From a virus, in IMG/VR virus record IMGVR_UViG_3300043446_003606, positions 1 to 39,889 of that record: a stretch of DNA of 39,889 bases. One strand, written 5' to 3'. The position numbers and the translations under genes were made by a program. Each line of letters begins with the position of its first letter. The first letter of the stretch is position 1. Positions 7,294-15,869 of the stretch are shown here, piece by piece. Below the pieces are notes generated by a model that worked only from the letters and a program-made list of their open reading frames with translations, had not been told where the DNA came from and searched no databases.

Positions 7294-9210
7294 TCACCCT
7301 GGTTGTGGATTATTTCTGGCTGCATTTCTTGCTGTAAAATCAAATCTGTTCACAGCTTTGCCGTAGCCTGCAGGGGTGGCCATGACCCAGCCCTCGTGCC
7401 CGGGATCTTTCAAATCCAGCTGACGTAATACGTCTAATTTCAAGTCATGTAGCAACAGGAACAGTGTGAACGCTGCTGCCATGCCTTCGGTGTTGCTGGT
7501 AGGGCTTTTCAAGTACTCTACAATATTGGCAAATTTACGTGGGCTTACTTTGGTTTGCAACCACTCGCCAAACCCTGACAACAAGTTGTCAAAGTTTCCG
7601 CCAGGTTGTTTAATTCTGTAATTGATGTAGTCCACGCACAGTTTGGCCAAGTCTGTGATCTGCATGGCTCGCAATTCAGCAGGATTGAACAATGTGTCAA
7701 TGGCAGCACCTTTGCTGGCAATCATGGATTTGATTTGCTTGATCAAATCAGCATTGGGCATGATCTCTTTGCCAAATATGGGCTCAATCAACAGCAGTCC
7801 AGGCACATCATTGAATCGCACACGCTTGAGTGGTTGTTTGGACTCACCAGCATCTGAGTACATGGTGTGCATGGCAATGCCAATCTCGCTGTTGCCTATG
7901 CGTTGTCCCAGAGCACTTTTTGCAGGTATACGATACTGCACTGTGTTGGGCTTGAACACATAGTTGCCGGCTTCAAGCGGAGGGGTAGTTTGGTACAACA
8001 AGTCACCTTGCACATAGCCACGGAAGTTGGTGGGCAAGGCTGCTTCCAGTATGGGAAACAGTCTAGCATAAGTTTGAATCAGCGCACTTCTGTCACCTGA
8101 GCGTGTGCGTTGTATCTGTGCCATCATTTCTGGTGAGGTAGCAAGACCATCATAGCCCTTGGCTTCAAACCCAGATCCATCTGTGAGCACAAACTCTCCT
8201 GTGTCAGGTTTGCGACCAAAATACACAGCAGGCATGCCGTCCCACTTCACGCTGGTTGTGGTACCTGGACTGGTAGCGGCATGATCCAAGATGCTCAGTG
8301 CTTCTGCTGCACCACGTGATCCTTTGCGAAACACTAGATCTTCCAAGTGTTCAATGCCTTTGGCTCTGCCACCCACATTGCCTTCTTCAGCTTCGTAGAT
8401 ACGGTAAGGATTTGCAGGCTCTGCTTCCACCAAGGGTTGCATGCCTTGGTTGACAATTCTGTCGCGTAGTCGTGCTAGGAAGTAAGTGTCTGTGTCTTCT
8501 GTCACAGCGTCTGGCTGTGGTAGGCCTTCCTTGGTTAGGTAATCACGGAAGTCTTTGATCTTGGCTTCCCGATCTTTATCTTTTGCCAGTGCGGCAAATA
8601 TAGTTTCCACTGTGCTGAGATTGTCTCGAGTGGCTCTGGGTCCAAGAATCATACGTGCTGCTTCATCAGGATCCATGGTGACAAGTTGATTGCTGGTGCG
8701 GCTGAACACGCCATTGGCGCCTAACTTCAATCCATGATACTTGGCCAGACTTGACATCAGCACCGCACGGTTCATGCCTTTGTAAACAGATCCTGCACCT
8801 TGATTGTAGTAGAACGTGCCCCAGTCCAAGTTAGGGAAAAACATAAAATCAGTTTGCACATAGCCTAAATCGGGACGTCCTTGTATGGGTGTGCGCAGGT
8901 GTACTTCACCGCCTTTGCGAATCCACTCAGCAGGGTTGAGTTTGTGACTCACAATCCATTGTGTTAGTTTTTGGGCTAACTGTTCTTTTGATACTTGATT
9001 GGCGTCCACAGCAAGATCCATGTCACCCGATGTAGCAGCTTTGCCTGTGCTGCCTAACCAGCGTTCACGTGGGAATTCTATGCCTGTGAGTTGTTCAAGC
9101 CAGGCCACAGTGGCAGGCACATCGCTTTGATTGATACGTTGTGTAAGTGGGTTGCCGTCGGCATCTTTGAATACATTGCCACCTTCTAATAATGTGCGCA
9201 GGCTTTTCAT
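7294..9210 (-). CDS. Two-domain nucleotidyltransferase-like protein (Pol-beta-type plus ligase-like)
   Basis: 638 aa. The N-terminal domain (about 30-170) has a Pol-beta-type nucleotidyltransferase signature: GSTGKAATSGDMDLAVD near 52-68, and a third Asp in VQTDFMF. The second half (about 275-620) has KWDGMPAVYFGR near 325, a KxDG motif like the adenylated lysine of DNA/RNA ligases, then beta-rich VLTDGSGFEAKGYDG. I believe this part matches a phage DUF (possibly DUF6267). The opening MKSLRTLLEGG contains an LxE that resembles a prohead-protease cleavage site, so it could be packaged in the capsid. Substrate unknown. It overlaps the gene before it by 4 nt. Confidence 0.7.
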   Translation of the reverse strand: MKSLRTLLEGGNVFKDADGNPLTQRINQSDVPATVAWLEQLTGIEFPRERWLGSTGKAATSGDMDLAVDANQVSKEQLAQKLTQWIVSHKLNPAEWIRKGGEVHLRTPIQGRPDLGYVQTDFMFFPNLDWGTFYYNQGAGSVYKGMNRAVLMSSLAKYHGLKLGANGVFSRTSNQLVTMDPDEAARMILGPRATRDNLSTVETIFAALAKDKDREAKIKDFRDYLTKEGLPQPDAVTEDTDTYFLARLRDRIVNQGMQPLVEAEPANPYRIYEAEEGNVGGRAKGIEHLEDLVFRKGSRGAAEALSILDHAATSPGTTTSVKWDGMPAVYFGRKPDTGEFVLTDGSGFEAKGYDGLATSPEMMAQIQRTRSGDRSALIQTYARLFPILEAALPTNFRGYVQGDLLYQTTPPLEAGNYVFKPNTVQYRIPAKSALGQRIGNSEIGIAMHTMYSDAGESKQPLKRVRFNDVPGLLLIEPIFGKEIMPNADLIKQIKSMIASKGAAIDTLFNPAELRAMQITDLAKLCVDYINYRIKQPGGNFDNLLSGFGEWLQTKVSPRKFANIVEYLKSPTSNTEGMAAAFTLFLLLHDLKLDVLRQLDLKDPGHEGWVMATPAGYGKAVNRFDFTARNAARNNPQPG

Positions 9211-10070
9211 GGTGTTGATTTTCGAATTTCTGACTTGATAATCTTTATTAATTCAGCTTGAGTGGGATCTGCTGGGGACAGCAATATACCGTTAAGAACA
9301 ACGTCTCCTCTGCGATCTACATTGACTACAGGTGCGGCAGCAGTTGGCGACCCTTGTATCTTTCGAATCAATGCAGCCACCGCAGTTTGCAACGGTGTGG
9401 TATTCAATGTTGTTCTGCCAATTTTAACACTGCCAGTGGTACCAGGTCCTATCACAATAGATGGCATTACTTGCATTCGCTGTCTTTGTGAGCTGGCTGC
9501 AGGATTGAATTGCATCAAGGATCTCATATCGTATGTGGCTTTGGAAAGATCCTTCCATTGTTGAAATTGCCCTTCTGGGGTAGTAGGGGGACTGTAATAA
9601 TTCAGTATGCCTCTAATGGCAGCATTTAATTTGGTCAACAAAGTGTTGGCTTCGGCTCTAGATCGCTTATCTACCATGTCTGGAAAATCATTTAAATTGT
9701 CACCTAACTTTCCATCAAGAAAATATTGAAAAACTCTTGCCATAAAACTGTTTGACAATGCTCGTCTTGTGGCTGGGGGCAATGCCCCCGGAGTTCTTGC
9801 CCCGGCAGATTTCATAGCATTTGCCAGTGATTGATTCCAGTTGGCCATTTCGTTGGCAGCCATTTGATCGATCAAGGGTTCTGCAGCAGCGGCTGCTTTG
9901 GATCGCATGTCTCCATAAGCACTGCTGTCGGCTGCATCATCTGGCATGCTTAGTCCAGCCTGTTGGGCATTGTAAGCGGCTAATTTGTTGCCCAGAGCAC
10001 TAATTGCGGCGCTAGAAACCCAACCGGCTTCTTGTAGGGGGTTTTTAGCAGTAATTTCAAAGATCTGCAT
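9207..10070 (-). CDS. Hypothetical protein, possible internal virion protein
   Basis: 287 aa from the ATG at 10070, chosen because AGGAGA lies 6 nt upstream; an earlier in-frame ATG (10124) has no ribosome site and lies deep in the preceding gene. It begins M-Q-I-F-E-I and has PLQE followed by AG near residue 12, another LxE-type site. The rest is Ala/Gln-rich helical (30-100), then a region ending in a basic DRRGDVVLNG beta segment. No enzyme motif is seen. It overlaps the next gene by 4 nt and is coupled with the nucleotidyltransferase-like protein. Confidence 0.65.
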   Translation of the reverse strand: MQIFEITAKNPLQEAGWVSSAAISALGNKLAAYNAQQAGLSMPDDAADSSAYGDMRSKAAAAAEPLIDQMAANEMANWNQSLANAMKSAGARTPGALPPATRRALSNSFMARVFQYFLDGKLGDNLNDFPDMVDKRSRAEANTLLTKLNAAIRGILNYYSPPTTPEGQFQQWKDLSKATYDMRSLMQFNPAASSQRQRMQVMPSIVIGPGTTGSVKIGRTTLNTTPLQTAVAALIRKIQGSPTAAAPVVNVDRRGDVVLNGILLSPADPTQAELIKIIKSEIRKSTP

Positions 10071-10305
10071 TGGTTCTCCTGACGGACCGTGAAAATTTGC
10101 TAATATCTCTGTGGCGTATTGCATTCAGCAGTTTGCGCTGAAGATTTTCTGCTTGCTCAGCAGAAAACTCACTGTCAATTTGTTCCAGCAAACGAATAGC
10201 TGTTTCGATAAGATTGCTGGCACGAGTTTCTATGATAGCTTTGCGATCACGTTCTATGTACAAACTGTCCAGTTCTTCTAATATGCTTTTTGTTTTCTTT
10301 TGCAT
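10057..10305 (-). CDS. Small conserved phage hypothetical protein
   Basis: 82 aa, almost wholly helical and charged (ILEELDSLYIERDRKAI, ETRASNLIETAIRLLEQI, QAENLQRKLLNAI), ending in basic residues. Similar small proteins with an SRxxNLI..AI.LLEQI pattern lie among structural genes of cyanophage-like T4 relatives, as I recall. Function unknown. It is the first gene of the minus-strand late operon, with a candidate ACTAAATA promoter 20 nt before the start and AAAGG as ribosome site. Confidence 0.65.
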   Translation of the reverse strand: MQKKTKSILEELDSLYIERDRKAIIETRASNLIETAIRLLEQIDSEFSAEQAENLQRKLLNAIRHRDISKFSRSVRRTNADL

Positions 10306-10325
10306 TTGCTCAAGGGCCTTTGGAT

Positions 10326-10333
10326 TATTTAGT
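10326..10333 (-). promoter_or_regulatory. Candidate late promoter ACTAAATA (leftward)
   Basis: It lies 20 nt upstream of the 82-aa gene on the minus strand and stands back-to-back with the rightward AATAAATA, forming a divergent late promoter pair in a 69-nt intergenic gap. Confidence 0.4.
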
Positions 10334-10347
10334 GGAAATGCGGTTAC

Positions 10348-10355
10348 AATAAATA
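10348..10355 (+). promoter_or_regulatory. Candidate late promoter AATAAATA (rightward)
   Basis: One mismatch to TATAAATA, 19 nt before the ATG of the tail-fibre-like gene. An AAGGAAA ribosome site lies between. Confidence 0.55.
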
Positions 10356-10374
10356 TCTAATACAAGGAAACAGT

Positions 10375-11712
10375 ATGACCAGTCAGATCAATCCCAACAA
10401 CATAGATGGCAATTACCCCATTGCAGGTGTAAGCAATAACACTCAGGGCATGCGTGATAATTTTACAAACATCAAACAGAATTTTCAATACGCAGAAACT
10501 GAAATTGATGATCTACAGTCAAAAGTTGTACTCAAGGCCGCGTTGACAGGTACTACCCTAGACAATAATCTTGGCAACAATTTAGTCTACAATGCTCTTG
10601 TCAAGGGCATTTCAGGCACAGTTGTGGCCATTGCCAACACTTCAGGTACCATCACTATAGATTGCAGTGCTGGACCCTATCAAAGCATCAACATGGCAGG
10701 CAACATTGCTCTGAGTTTTACGTCAAACACTTGGCCTGCAGCCGGCACATTGGGTGTGGTACGCACTCAAATCACTGTGGATCAGGCCGGGCGCACACTG
10801 ACTTTGCCGGCCGCTGTCAGCAATGGCATCACCGGCATACAGGGTTACAGCAGCAATGTGATAACATTTGCCAACACCGGTACTTATGAATTTGGATTCT
10901 CGACCACCAATGCAGGCAACGCCATTACAATATTTGATTTAAATCGTCCCTTGAGTTACTATACCAATGCTGTGACCATTGCCGCTAATACTGTGAGTAC
11001 CAGTCCTGGAACTGGGGCATTGGTTGTGTCTGGTGGGTTGGGTGTTGGTGGAAATTTATATGTCAATGGGGACATATACGGCAATGTTTCTGTGACAGAT
11101 ATCAATGTGGTAAGTGTAACGGCTACTGGTAACGTAGTCAGTGGCAATGTCAACACTACAGGTGCTATCACAGCTGTCGGCAATGTCAATGGCGGCAACA
11201 TAATAACCACGGCGTTGGTAAAGGGTGCCACTGTCAGTGCCACTGGCAATGCTATTGGCGGCAATGTTACAACTGCAGGACTGGTGTCTGCCACTGGTAA
11301 TATTGACGGCGGAAACTTGCGCACAAGCGGATTAATTTCTGCTACTGGCAACATCACTGGAGGCAATGTTTTGGGTGGTGCCAATGTCAATGCTACAACA
11401 CTCACAGGTACCACAGTTTCAGTATCAGGCAACATCACTGGTGGCAACGTGTTATCCAGTGCTGTGATATCTGCTGCGGGCAATGCCACCATACTGTCAG
11501 GCACTGCTGTACCAGCAGGTGGTACTGCTGGTGCTGGCTACAAATTTTCAAGCACTACCAATCTTGGTGTATTCTTTGGATCTGGTGCGCCTACTTTGGC
11601 AGCAGCCAAAGGATCACTGTATTTGCGTACTGATGGTACTACCACAAATGATCGTATGTATGTTAACACCAATGGTTCAACCACCTGGACTGCTGTGATC
11701 ACTGCTGCGTAA
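10375..11712 (+). CDS. Tail-fibre-like structural protein with ATGNxxGGN repeats
   Basis: 445 aa. The N-terminus (QINPNNIDGNYPIAG, then QGMRDNFTNIKQNF) is like that of fibre or structural proteins in T4-like marine phages. Residues 50-215 are beta-rich. GTGALVVSGGLGVGGNLYVNG (split here as a motif around 216-238) is a typical fibre segment that precedes a repeat zone of SATGNxxGGNV units (about 249-370). The C-terminal GTAGAGYKFSS...GSLYLRTDG is a common phage tail-fibre ending. Probably an elongated trimeric fibre or adsorption appendage. It is one of few plus-strand genes and has its own late-type promoter. Confidence 0.75.
   Translation: MTSQINPNNIDGNYPIAGVSNNTQGMRDNFTNIKQNFQYAETEIDDLQSKVVLKAALTGTTLDNNLGNNLVYNALVKGISGTVVAIANTSGTITIDCSAGPYQSINMAGNIALSFTSNTWPAAGTLGVVRTQITVDQAGRTLTLPAAVSNGITGIQGYSSNVITFANTGTYEFGFSTTNAGNAITIFDLNRPLSYYTNAVTIAANTVSTSPGTGALVVSGGLGVGGNLYVNGDIYGNVSVTDINVVSVTATGNVVSGNVNTTGAITAVGNVNGGNIITTALVKGATVSATGNAIGGNVTTAGLVSATGNIDGGNLRTSGLISATGNITGGNVLGGANVNATTLTGTTVSVSGNITGGNVLSSAVISAAGNATILSGTAVPAGGTAGAGYKFSSTTNLGVFFGSGAPTLAAAKGSLYLRTDGTTTNDRMYVNTNGSTTWTAVITAA
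11118..11490 (+). repeat. In-frame tandem repeats in the fibre gene
   Basis: About seven imperfect units of the pattern [ST]-[AV]-[TS]-G-N-x-x-G-G-N-[VLI] with a short variable spacer (such as TTAGLV or RTSGLI) are encoded here. This is typical of a repetitive beta-structured fibre shaft. The DNA units are degenerate and contain ACTGGCAA/ACTGGTAA cores. Confidence 0.7.
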
Positions 11713-11720
11713 TTTTTGCC

Positions 11721-11761
11721 TGGTGTTGTTTGAACCGTAAATATCGGGTAAGGCAACACCA
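11721..11761. repeat. Inverted repeat around the late-like promoter of the DnaE-like gene
   Basis: TGGTGTTG (11721-11728) and CAACACCA (11754-11761) form a perfect 8-bp inverted repeat. The 25-nt centre contains CGTAAATA (11736-11743). The arms could form an RNA hairpin at the end of the fibre transcript, or be a protein site. Confidence 0.5.
11736..11743 (+). promoter_or_regulatory. Late-like octamer CGTAAATA
   Basis: It sits 27 nt before the ATG of the DnaE-like gene, in the centre of an 8-bp inverted repeat. Two mismatches to TATAAATA, so the call is tentative. Confidence 0.35.
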
Positions 11762-11770
11762 AAGGCAACC

Positions 11771-13471
11771 ATGACAGACTTAGAACAAATTGAAGCACTG
11801 CTAAAACAATTCCGCAGACCTTGTCCACAAACAGAACAATACACCAACAGACTCACAGAAGAATTTGAAGTAATCATCAGTCAGAGATTCACCGAATACT
11901 TTTTAAAAATACGCCGAGTATTGGATCTCAACTCAGACATTCCCCACATGACACGAGGATCAGCAGGCTCCAGCCTGGTGTGTTATCTCATGGGCATCAC
12001 AGATGTTGATCCCATAGAGTGGAATATACCATTTGCTAGATTTCTCAATCCACTCAGAGACGACTTGCCGGACGTGGACATTGATGTGCCGCATCACAGT
12101 CAAGAAAGAGCCATGCAGAGAATCTTTGATGCTTGGCCTGGCAAAACAGCCCGCATATCAAACTATGTGCTGTACAAAGAAAAGTCCGCACGTCGAGAAG
12201 CAGCCCGCAGATTAGGTGCCAAAGGCAAACTGCCCCGAGACTTTGACTACAAGACCTTGGGCATAGATGAAACCGAAGCCCGACGCATCGAAAAGAAACT
12301 CATGGGCAAAACACGCTGCCTGTCAAAACACTGTGGTGGGGTCATAGTGTTTGATCGCAAACTACCACAAAGTTTGTTTCGTGAAGACAATCTCATCTTG
12401 CTGGACAAAAACGAAGTGGAAGATCTAGAACATCTCAAAGTGGACATCCTGGCCAATCGTGGTCTCAGCCAACTCATGGAGATTGATCCCACCCGCATGG
12501 TACATGAATATCCCTTAGAAGACGAAGCCACTGCTGACCTGCTTGCACGTGGTGATGTGCTGGGAGTCACACAAGGCGAAAGCCCAGCCATGCGCCGACT
12601 GTTCCGAGCCATAAAACCCACGTCTGTGGCCGACTGTGTGTTTGCCACTGCACTGGTTCGTCCTGTGGCCATGGAAGGTCGACGCAAGGCCTCATGGTTC
12701 CGTGACTGGACAGCAGATGGAGCCAAAGAACGTGCCATTGTGTGCGAGGATGATGCCATAGAGCGTATCATGAAACTGATTGGTGTCAATGCCTACGAAG
12801 CCGACATGTATCGGCGAGCATTTGCCAAAAAGAACGAAGAAAAAGTCATGGAGTTCATGACACGCCTGGGCGACCATCCCTTGAAAGAAGAGATCTATCA
12901 GGAGATGTTGAACCTGTCAGGCTTTGGCCTGTGTCGTGCTCATGCTGTAAATCTTGGCAGGCTGATCTGGGCACTGGCCTATAACAAGGCCCACAATCCT
13001 CGCGAGTTCTGGCGAGCAGCTCTCATGCACTGCCAAGGTAGTTATGCACGTTGGGTATATAGAAACGAAGCCAAACGTGCCGGTTGGGATCTGCGTGAAC
13101 TGGGATTTGATAACTGGATCATGGAAGATCCTGTGTCAGCATTCAAACAACACGGTGCATGGAACACTCCAGGATTCCTGCCCAACATGGGTGTGCGCGG
13201 CCTGTACATGGACCGCTATGAGTTTGCTGGCATAGTGGCCAACAGCCGTGTGTTCAAGCGAGACAAGAACCGCTACATACACTTTATCACCCTGGGCGTG
13301 GGTGAAGGTGAATATGTGGATCTCATTGTGGATCGACCCATCAAGTATGCCAACTCATCGGTGATTGTGGGGCAGGGTGAGATACGCAGTCGAGATGGAT
13401 CACAGTTCTTACAGGTAGATCGAGGCAATGTCAGTGCCATGGCCATTGACGATTATCTCAGCCTGTCTTGA
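11771..13471 (+). CDS. DnaE-like family C DNA polymerase core (no PHP domain)
   Basis: 566 aa, half the length of bacterial DnaE. It aligns by eye with the palm of DNA polymerase III alpha: RGSAGSS (62-68, DnaE PGRGSGAGS), ITDVDP..WN..FARFLNP (76-94), PDVDIDV (100-106) with catalytic Asp103/Asp105, KHCGGVIV (187-193), LKVDILANRGL (222-232) with the third catalytic Asp225, LVRPV (295-299), and SGFGLCRAHAV (383-393, DnaE YgFNKSHA). The C-terminus (about 480-550) looks like the OB fold. The N-terminal PHP/exonuclease and C-terminal tau-binding regions are missing. Activity is plausible because all three Asp are kept. Its 3' end overlaps the convergent helicase gene by 14 nt. Confidence 0.8.
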   Translation: MTDLEQIEALLKQFRRPCPQTEQYTNRLTEEFEVIISQRFTEYFLKIRRVLDLNSDIPHMTRGSAGSSLVCYLMGITDVDPIEWNIPFARFLNPLRDDLPDVDIDVPHHSQERAMQRIFDAWPGKTARISNYVLYKEKSARREAARRLGAKGKLPRDFDYKTLGIDETEARRIEKKLMGKTRCLSKHCGGVIVFDRKLPQSLFREDNLILLDKNEVEDLEHLKVDILANRGLSQLMEIDPTRMVHEYPLEDEATADLLARGDVLGVTQGESPAMRRLFRAIKPTSVADCVFATALVRPVAMEGRRKASWFRDWTADGAKERAIVCEDDAIERIMKLIGVNAYEADMYRRAFAKKNEEKVMEFMTRLGDHPLKEEIYQEMLNLSGFGLCRAHAVNLGRLIWALAYNKAHNPREFWRAALMHCQGSYARWVYRNEAKRAGWDLRELGFDNWIMEDPVSAFKQHGAWNTPGFLPNMGVRGLYMDRYEFAGIVANSRVFKRDKNRYIHFITLGVGEGEYVDLIVDRPIKYANSSVIVGQGEIRSRDGSQFLQVDRGNVSAMAIDDYLSLS

Positions 13472-14864
13472 TCTTGCCCAACAACTGTTTCAACTTGGCT
13501 GACTGCACATCTGCTGATATTTTTCCTGGCTCGTCGGCTGTGACTGCGGAAGGCTCTTCACTAGTAATCTGGCTCTTGGCCTTGATTGATTCATAGATGC
13601 TGGGCGCCCGTTTGCGGAATTCTTGATAATCCGGATCTTCGGCAAGGTCAGTAATGCGCATGGTTTCAATGTTGTACTCCAAATCAATTTTTTGACCAAC
13701 GCCGGTCGAGCTTCGAGACTTCATACATTGTATCTGATACTTGCCACGCTCTTTCATGGCACGGCTAGTAAAGATACCAAACACATTGTCTGCTGTGTTG
13801 ATTTTAGATATACCACCTGAAATGTGGCTGTGATCAAATTCTACTTCTTCCACTGCTGATCTATTCAACTGTGAAGCAGTGACCATGAGTATCTGCAATT
13901 CTTTGGCCAGGTTGCGCAGTTCTTCTGACACATACTTGTCTTTGACAAACAGGTCATTGGGACTGACTTTTGCACTCACAGGCATCAGCAAGTCCAAATA
14001 ATCAATCATCACAAAGTCCACACGTCGACCTGTCTGTATCTGATACTCTTTCAAGTATGCACGTATGTCATTGATGTTGCTCTGTGCTGGCAAACCCTTG
14101 ACCTGATAGTTGCCGGCTTTTTTGGCCACCAACTTGACCTTGAGTTCAGTGGTGTCCATGTCCTTGCGTATTTCTTTGGTGCTCATGTTTGTGAGCATGG
14201 CATCCGTACGCAAACTGGTGAGTTCCTCACTCAACTCCAATGTGATGTACACCCCACTGAGTCCGGCCTGTAACCAGTTTAGTGCAATGTTCATCATAAC
14301 CAAAGATTTACCCGAACCAGATCCACCGGCAAAGATATTGAGTTCACCACGACTGAATCCACCATACAGCAGACGATCCATCTGTGGCCAACCTGTTGAC
14401 ACCTGTCCACCTGAGTTGAAATACTTTTCAATTCGGCTTCGAGGATCAGCAAAGTAGTCTGTGCCCATGTCCTTGGTCAATGATATCTGCACAGCATCTT
14501 TGATCAGTTTCTCCACAGGTTCAAAGTCACCTTTTTCCAACATGTCTGCGGCTTTGAGAATAGCACGTTCCAGTTCTTGACGCTTGGTAAACTGTTCAAA
14601 CTCTGCCATGAACCACTCAAAGTGTCCTTCGTTCAAGTCTGGCACCGGTTGTAATTTGATGCTGGTGGCCGCTGAGATCTGTGTGCGTTCGGGCATGGTC
14701 TTGAATTTGTCTGAGTGTTCTTTGATGAACTCAGCCGCAGGCCGCAAACTCTTGTCAAAGTTCTGCGGGTTGTAGATGTTCTGCACACGCACATAGCTCT
14801 GTGCATCTTCCAACATCATTTCTAGAAATAATCGTTGAACGTCAAGTCCGTATTCTTTTAACAA
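13458..14864 (-). CDS. Replicative DNA helicase, T4 gp41 / DnaB family
   Basis: 468 aa, close to T4 gp41 (475 aa). The RecA-like motor shows Walker A FAGGSGSGKS (178-187), VYITLELSEE (205-214), Walker B FVMIDYLDLL (284-293) and a VTASQLNRSA sensor segment. The N-terminal 150 residues are the helical hexamer collar. The protein moves 5'-3' on the lagging strand and works with the primase encoded immediately upstream, which it overlaps by 23 nt. The tail after 430 is low complexity. The 3' end overlaps the opposing DnaE-like gene. Confidence 0.92.
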   Translation of the reverse strand: MLKEYGLDVQRLFLEMMLEDAQSYVRVQNIYNPQNFDKSLRPAAEFIKEHSDKFKTMPERTQISAATSIKLQPVPDLNEGHFEWFMAEFEQFTKRQELERAILKAADMLEKGDFEPVEKLIKDAVQISLTKDMGTDYFADPRSRIEKYFNSGGQVSTGWPQMDRLLYGGFSRGELNIFAGGSGSGKSLVMMNIALNWLQAGLSGVYITLELSEELTSLRTDAMLTNMSTKEIRKDMDTTELKVKLVAKKAGNYQVKGLPAQSNINDIRAYLKEYQIQTGRRVDFVMIDYLDLLMPVSAKVSPNDLFVKDKYVSEELRNLAKELQILMVTASQLNRSAVEEVEFDHSHISGGISKINTADNVFGIFTSRAMKERGKYQIQCMKSRSSTGVGQKIDLEYNIETMRITDLAEDPDYQEFRKRAPSIYESIKAKSQITSEEPSAVTADEPGKISADVQSAKLKQLLGKIKTG

Positions 14865-15831
14865 GTGCTTTTTTCCTTAGTTCAATTTTGATTCTGCTGG
14901 TTTCTCGCGATTGCATTATAGTTAGCAGAGCTCCAAGTTTACCCAACTTTATCACTGCATCGTTGACGTCTTTGCAACCCTCGGGCCATGTAGGTATGCT
15001 CACCGCCCATCCCAGTTCCACAGCACGATCAATCAGTTCAACACCGGCTGTGTCTTGATCTGGTACCACTGTGATTTCCCGACCAAGGCTGCGTATCAAT
15101 CTTGCCTGTAGATCACTTATGGTGTTGTGCATCACTGCAAGGCCACCTATGCTGAGTGCATCAAATATACCTTCGGTCACAATCACATGCTGCCAGTCGT
15201 CATGCTGTAGGTCTGTACCAAACACATAGCCGGGTTGACTGTGGCTAATGAACTTGGGCTGTTTTCCATCTAGCATCCTGGCAGTGAATCCCACCATGAC
15301 ATTGTTGTAGGTAAACGGTATAATCACCTGTGGGCGAGTCCAGTGAATGCCATCGTTCTGTATGGCAGTGAGCACAGGAAAATCTTCAGGCACATGTCTA
15401 ATACGCAAATAGTTCCACTGTATTGTTTGTTCAGGTGTGACTAGTTCTGCAAATGGCGGCAAGTCGTCAAACTCACCAAATTGAATGTCGCTGATGGCAT
15501 TCCATGTTTGCTGCCGTTCGTTCAGTATGCCATGTATGCTTCGATGCCTCAGGCTTTCCAATCCCAGCATTTCTATTTCTACTTCTGGCACACCCATCCA
15601 ACCCAGCAGTCGGCGTGTTTTGAATGTTACACTGCGACCCAGGATAAAACTGGCTGTGTATGAGCAGTTGAAACAATGATAACTCCAGCCCTGGTCAGAC
15701 GCTTTGAGTCCACCACGCCCTCTTGTGTCTCGTGTTGATCCATTGTGTTGACAACACACTGCATTAAAACTCAACCAGCCTGAAGGTGTTTGTTTACGTT
15801 TGGCAGGCAGATAAGCAAGGATGTCAAGCAT
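14842..15831 (-). CDS. DNA primase, T4 gp61 type
   Basis: 329 aa (T4 gp61 is 342). The zinc-binding element has Cys26/Cys27, His29, Cys53 and Cys56 (CFNC). The TOPRIM domain shows Glu220 in VTEGIFDAL and Asp258/Asp260 in VPDQDTAG, the metal-binding residues for RNA primer synthesis. It pairs with the gp41-type helicase to form the primosome. The start is the ATG at 15831, only 6 nt after a TATACT -10 element with no ribosome site in between, so the mRNA may be leaderless. Confidence 0.92.
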   Translation of the reverse strand: MLDILAYLPAKRKQTPSGWLSFNAVCCQHNGSTRDTRGRGGLKASDQGWSYHCFNCSYTASFILGRSVTFKTRRLLGWMGVPEVEIEMLGLESLRHRSIHGILNERQQTWNAISDIQFGEFDDLPPFAELVTPEQTIQWNYLRIRHVPEDFPVLTAIQNDGIHWTRPQVIIPFTYNNVMVGFTARMLDGKQPKFISHSQPGYVFGTDLQHDDWQHVIVTEGIFDALSIGGLAVMHNTISDLQARLIRSLGREITVVPDQDTAGVELIDRAVELGWAVSIPTWPEGCKDVNDAVIKLGKLGALLTIMQSRETSRIKIELRKKALVKRIRT

Positions 15832-15837
15832 CTAAGC

Positions 15838-15866
15838 AGTATAGCAGGATTTGTGTTGTAAAGCAA
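15838..15866 (-). promoter_or_regulatory. Sigma-70-like early promoter of the primase/helicase pair
   Basis: TTGCTT (15861-15866), 17 nt, then extended -10 TGC-TATACT (15838-15843). The ATG follows after 6 nt, implying a leaderless transcript. The -35 is weak; the TGn extension may compensate. Confidence 0.6.
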
Positions 15867-15869
15867 CAG

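Noticed and set aside
11118-11490. Possible CRISPR-like direct repeats
   Set aside because: The repeats are in-frame, degenerate and encode a regular fibre motif; there are no constant repeats with unique spacers.
10959-11504. A 181-codon frame on the minus strand
   Set aside because: It is antisense to the repetitive part of the tail-fibre gene; its Pro/Val/Thr-only composition is the mirror of Gly/Asn/Thr repeats.
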